A program made the position numbers and the translations under genes. Shown one piece after another: positions 7,559-10,434 of a stretch of 10,434 nucleotides of DNA; the first letter of the stretch is position 1, and each line of letters begins with the position of its first letter. The DNA lies in contig QFOL01000125.1 in assembly GCA_003241215.1 (NCBI GenBank), positions 1 to 10,434 of the forward strand, read 5' to 3'. The notes beneath the pieces are model-generated. The model ran no database searches and was not told the origin of the DNA. It saw only the letters and a program-made list of their open reading frames with translations. The DNA comes from Agrobacterium fabrum. GTDB taxonomy: Bacteria > Pseudomonadota > Alphaproteobacteria > Rhizobiales > Rhizobiaceae.

Positions 7559-8749
7559 TTATTCGTTTGCCGTCACCGTCACGCCGAGCATTTTCGGCAG
7601 GGTGTTCGGCGCGCCCATCGCAGCGCCCATGATCATCGGGAACGGAACCGGCTTTTCCGGCTCCGCGGTGATCGAGAAGTTCTTCGGGTTGTCGATATAG
7701 GCGTTGACGGCCGCCGAGACCATGTTCTGCAGTTCCGGAACGTTGAGCGAGGCCATCATGATCGGCGCCATGCCCTTGATGGTCTGGGCAAGCTGATCGC
7801 CGGTCATGCCCTGCTGGCTTGCCGCATAGTCGATGGCGCGCTTGGTGATGCTGGCGTCCTCGAAGCTGATTTCAGCATTGACGAAGGAGAGCTGCTGCAT
7901 CAGGCCGAGCATGGCGAGGCTTGCCGCCTGGTCCGCCTGTTCCTTGTTCGGATTGGCGGCCTGCGCCTTCACCGTCTCCTGCATCGACTTGATGAAGTCG
8001 AGCGTGTAGCCGGAGAAGCCGAACGACATGTTGAGACGGCCGACATTATCGAGATCGATGGCATATTCCTCGACATCGATGGTGCCGGAAGCCACTTCCC
8101 AGCTGCCGCTCATGGTCATGTCACCGGAGAGCGCCTTGAGTTCGAGCTTCTCGATTGCGTCCTTCGTGGCCGGGTCGGTGACTTCGCTGAGATCGGCCTT
8201 GAAGCCGGATGCATCCAGTTCGAAACCGATCGACGACTTGTCGTCGCTGACCGACATGGTCGCAGTGCTTTCTTCAAGCGAGAAAGCCGGCTTGCCGTCG
8301 ACGGAAACGGAAACCGGGCCGCTATGGGCTTCATCGTAGAACATCAGCGCATCGATGGTGCCCGTGGTGGCATCGGCGGGAATGACGAGGCCGGACATGT
8401 AGATGTCGCTTGCCTTGATCTCCACGTTTTCCTGTTTGTAGTCGATATTGTCGAAACGGGCGTTCTTGATCTTGTAACCGCCGTCGTTTTCCTCGACGCC
8501 TTCGAGCGTCACATTGCCAACCGGGATCTTCTTGGCCGGGTCTGCGGCCGCGTTGAAGGTCACGTCGCTCAGCGTCACCGTCGAGCCGTTGACGGCGACG
8601 GAGCCGGCGGCGATCTCGCCGCCCTGTGTGGCATAGGCTGCATTGATCTTCTTCAGCACATCCCCGCCATCCAGCGCGAAGGCCGGCGCCGAAAGCGTAA
8701 GAAGCGCGGCGCTCGCGAAAAGAACCTGCCGGGTGGATTTCAGTCTCAT
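7559..8749 (-). CDS. Exported protein of unknown function
   Basis: A 396-residue protein that I do not recognise by family name. The start at 8749 gives a clear Sec signal peptide: basic MRLKSTR, a hydrophobic core and cleavage predicted after AFA (residues 23-25), before LDGGDVLKK. An upstream in-frame ATG at 8791 would put 14 polar residues before the signal and is rejected; GAGGGAAG (8757-8764) provides the ribosome site. The mature protein is acidic, has no cysteine and one tryptophan. Roughly residues 40-230 alternate short polar and hydrophobic stretches rich in Val, Thr, Ser, Asp and Gly, suggesting a beta-rich fold (for example GSVAVNGSTVTLSDVTF). Residues about 235-380 look helical and Met/Ala/Gln-rich, and the tail is proline-rich (EPEKPVPFP). 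No lipobox, membrane anchor or catalytic motif is visible. Probably periplasmic; a structural or lipid-facing role is only a guess. It is convergent with the SulP gene and divergent from parC. Confidence 0.88.
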   Translation of the reverse strand: MRLKSTRQVLFASAALLTLSAPAFALDGGDVLKKINAAYATQGGEIAAGSVAVNGSTVTLSDVTFNAAADPAKKIPVGNVTLEGVEENDGGYKIKNARFDNIDYKQENVEIKASDIYMSGLVIPADATTGTIDALMFYDEAHSGPVSVSVDGKPAFSLEESTATMSVSDDKSSIGFELDASGFKADLSEVTDPATKDAIEKLELKALSGDMTMSGSWEVASGTIDVEEYAIDLDNVGRLNMSFGFSGYTLDFIKSMQETVKAQAANPNKEQADQAASLAMLGLMQQLSFVNAEISFEDASITKRAIDYAASQQGMTGDQLAQTIKGMAPIMMASLNVPELQNMVSAAVNAYIDNPKNFSITAEPEKPVPFPMIMGAAMGAPNTLPKMLGVTVTANE

Positions 8750-8805
8750 GATGTTTCTTCCCTCAACGTACGGATGTGTTCCGTGTCTCAATGCTAATGG
8801 TGATA

Positions 8806-8833
8806 CTTATATTCGCGATTATTCAAAGGTCTA
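8806..8833 (-). promoter_or_regulatory. Candidate promoter of the exported-protein gene
   Basis: On the - strand TAGACC (8833-8828) and TATAAG (8811-8806) are separated by 16 bases, a reasonable -35/-10 pair for a vegetative sigma factor. Transcription would begin near 8799, giving a leader of about 50 bases before the ATG at 8749. This stretch is AT-richer than its surroundings. Confidence 0.4.
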
Positions 8834-8900
8834 TAGGATTTAGATCGATTCCCATGACGGCGGCATTGCGGCATTTGCAACGCAGTTAATAAAAAACCTC

Positions 8901-8919
8901 ATGAAAGAGGTGGTTTCAT
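8901..8919. repeat. Inverted repeat in the divergent intergenic region upstream of parC
   Basis: ATGAAA (8901-8906) and TTTCAT (8914-8919) form a perfect 6-bp inverted repeat around seven bases. An alternative pairing of ACCTC (8896-8900) with GAGGT (8907-8911) overlaps it. It lies between the two divergent genes, about 60 bases before the parC start, and could be an operator or a leader hairpin. I could not assign a convincing parC promoter in 8834-8978. Confidence 0.25.
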
Positions 8920-8978
8920 CCACAGGGCAGACCCCTGAATTTCTTGCCGGGAATCTGCATTTCCGCTAGTCAAGCACC

Positions 8979-10434
8979 ATGGGAAAAAATCTTCTACCTC
9001 CGTCCGGCGGAGACGATAACATTCATCCGGTCGATTTGAAGGCGGCGCTTGAAGAGCGCTACCTCGCTTACGCCTTGTCGACGATCATGCATCGTGCGCT
9101 GCCGGATGTGCGTGACGGCCTGAAGCCGGTTCACCGCCGCATCATCCATGCCATGAGCGAAATGGGCATTCGCCCCAACTCGGCCTTCAAGAAATGCGCC
9201 CGTATCGTCGGTGACGTGATCGGTAAGTTCCACCCGCATGGCGACCAGTCGGTCTATGATGCGCTGGTGCGTCTGGCGCAGGATTTCTCGCAGCGTTATC
9301 CTGTTGTCGACGGGCAGGGCAATTTCGGCAACATCGACGGCGACGGTGCGGCCGCCTATCGTTACACCGAAGCGCGCATGACCGAGGTTGCGGCGCTGCT
9401 GCTCGAGGGCATCGGCGAGGATGCGGTGGATTTCCGCGCCACCTATAACGAGGAAGACGAGGAGCCGGTCGTCCTGCCGGGCGCTTTCCCCAATCTGCTC
9501 GCCAATGGCGCCTCCGGCATTGCGGTGGGCATGGCGACATCGATCCCGCCGCACAACGCCCATGAGATTTGCGATGCGGCGCTTTATCTCATCAAGCATC
9601 CCGATGCGACGGTGGAAAAGCTGGTGGAATTCATTCCCGGCCCCGACCTGCCGACCGGCGGCGTGATCGTCGAGAGCCGTGAGAATATTCTCGATGCCTA
9701 TAAGACCGGTCGCGGCGGTTTCCGCGTGCGCGCCAAATGGGAGACGGAAGATCTCGGCCGCGGCGGCTACCAGATCGTCATCACCGAAATCCCGTTCCAG
9801 GTGCAGAAATCGCGGCTGATCGAGAAGATCGCCGAGCTGCTGATCGCCCGCAAGCTGCCGCTGCTGGAAGATATTCGCGACGAATCCGCCGAAGATGTGC
9901 GCATCGTGCTGGTGCCGAAGAGCCGTACCGTCGATGCGACGCTCTTGATGGAATCACTGTTCCGCCTGTCCGACCTTGAAAGCCGCCTGCCGCTCAATAT
10001 GAACGTGCTGTCGCTCGGCAGGGTGCCGAAGGTGATGGCGCTGAACGAGGTGCTGAGCGAGTGGCTGGCCCACCGCAAGGATGTGCTGGTCCGCCGTTCC
10101 CGCCACCGTCTCGCGGCCATCGACCGCAGGCTTGAGATTCTCGGCGGCCTGCTCGTTGCCTATCTCAATCTCGATGAGGTGATCCGCATCATCCGCGAGG
10201 AGGATGAGCCGAAACAGGTGATGATGGCCAAGTGGTCACTCACCGACAATCAGGCCGAAGCCATCCTCAACATGCGGCTGCGCAACCTGCGCAAGCTCGA
10301 AGAATTCGAAATCCGCAAGGAATTCGACGAACTCAGCAACGAGAAGGCTGAAATCGAGGGGCTGCTCGCTTCCGATGACAAGCAATGGCAGACCGTCGCC
10401 TGGGAAATCGGCGAGGTTAAAAAGAAATATGCCA
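8979..10434 (+). CDS. parC: DNA topoisomerase IV subunit A, 3'-truncated by the window
   Basis: The first 485 residues of ParC (family about 750), which with ParE decatenates daughter chromosomes. An in-frame TAG at 8967 fixes the start at or after the ATG at 8979; no good Shine-Dalgarno precedes it. Seen: [21 protein letters not shown] near the N-terminus, [10 protein letters not shown], the winged-helix DNA-cleavage region [14 protein letters not shown] (85-98), the catalytic Tyr129 in [16 protein letters not shown], and a coiled-coil stretch ([19 protein letters not shown], about 430-450) leading to the C-gate. ParC and not GyrA: the segment before the catalytic Tyr reads [11 protein letters not shown] where GyrA normally has a PPAAMRYTE form. 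Position 90, equivalent to quinolone-contact Ser80 of E. coli ParC, is Gln, and position 94 (Glu84 in E. coli) is Asp. The C-terminal beta-pinwheel and stop lie outside the window. Confidence 0.95.
   Translation, partial: MGKNLLPPSGGDDNIHPVDLKAALEERYLAYALSTIMHRALPDVRDGLKPVHRRIIHAMSEMGIRPNSAFKKCARIVGDVIGKFHPHGDQSVYDALVRLAQDFSQRYPVVDGQGNFGNIDGDGAAAYRYTEARMTEVAALLLEGIGEDAVDFRATYNEEDEEPVVLPGAFPNLLANGASGIAVGMATSIPPHNAHEICDAALYLIKHPDATVEKLVEFIPGPDLPTGGVIVESRENILDAYKTGRGGFRVRAKWETEDLGRGGYQIVITEIPFQVQKSRLIEKIAELLIARKLPLLEDIRDESAEDVRIVLVPKSRTVDATLLMESLFRLSDLESRLPLNMNVLSLGRVPKVMALNEVLSEWLAHRKDVLVRRSRHRLAAIDRRLEILGGLLVAYLNLDEVIRIIREEDEPKQVMMAKWSLTDNQAEAILNMRLRNLRKLEEFEIRKEFDELSNEKAEIEGLLASDDKQWQTVAWEIGEVKKKYA

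Noticed and set aside
8324..8797. A 157-codon + strand frame opposite the exported protein
   Set aside because: Antisense to a gene with a clear signal peptide and ribosome site; its start lies inside that gene and no family is recognised.
1..10434. An undescribed multi-gene system, prophage, CRISPR or defence island
   Set aside because: Gene content is core housekeeping and envelope functions in separate transcription units, with uniform composition apart from the small AspRS segment; no integrase, transposase, direct repeats or attachment site was seen.

Overview
The window looks like ordinary core chromosome from an alphaproteobacterium of the Rhizobiaceae, most likely Agrobacterium or a close Rhizobium. 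This rests on high GC, strong preference for G or C at third codon positions, and the residue patterns of the AspRS, CreD, SulP and ParC proteins, which read as rhizobial. I saw no insertion sequence, phage gene, tRNA, rRNA, CRISPR array or defence locus, and every large open frame without a recognised product is a shadow of a real gene, apart from one exported protein of unknown function.

Layout from left to right: the 3' part of aspS (aspartyl-tRNA synthetase, + strand, start outside the window), followed by an intrinsic terminator; a stand-alone creD (inner-membrane CreD family, +) with its own leader and terminator; a solitary methyl-accepting chemotaxis protein (+) with a helical-bundle periplasmic sensor, also with its own terminator; a SulP-family anion transporter with a C-terminal STAS domain (+), whose membrane core recalls the BicA-type bicarbonate carriers; a bidirectional terminator; a convergent gene for an exported, cysteine-free protein of unknown function (-); a roughly 230-base divergent intergenic region; and the first 485 codons of parC (topoisomerase IV subunit A, +), which runs off the right edge.

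The genes do not form an obvious pathway. Every gene whose 3' end lies in the window is followed by a strong hairpin and T-tract, so the region reads as single-gene transcription units and not as an operon. Two are housekeeping (aspS, parC), and the three between them that I can name are envelope functions: CreD, a chemoreceptor and an anion transporter.

I did not find a convincing undescribed system. The points most worth a second look are an apparent insertion of about 20 to 25 residues with atypical codons inside AspRS, the Gln in the quinolone-contact position of ParC, the unidentified exported protein, the BicA-like SulP, and the orphan CreD without creBC in view.
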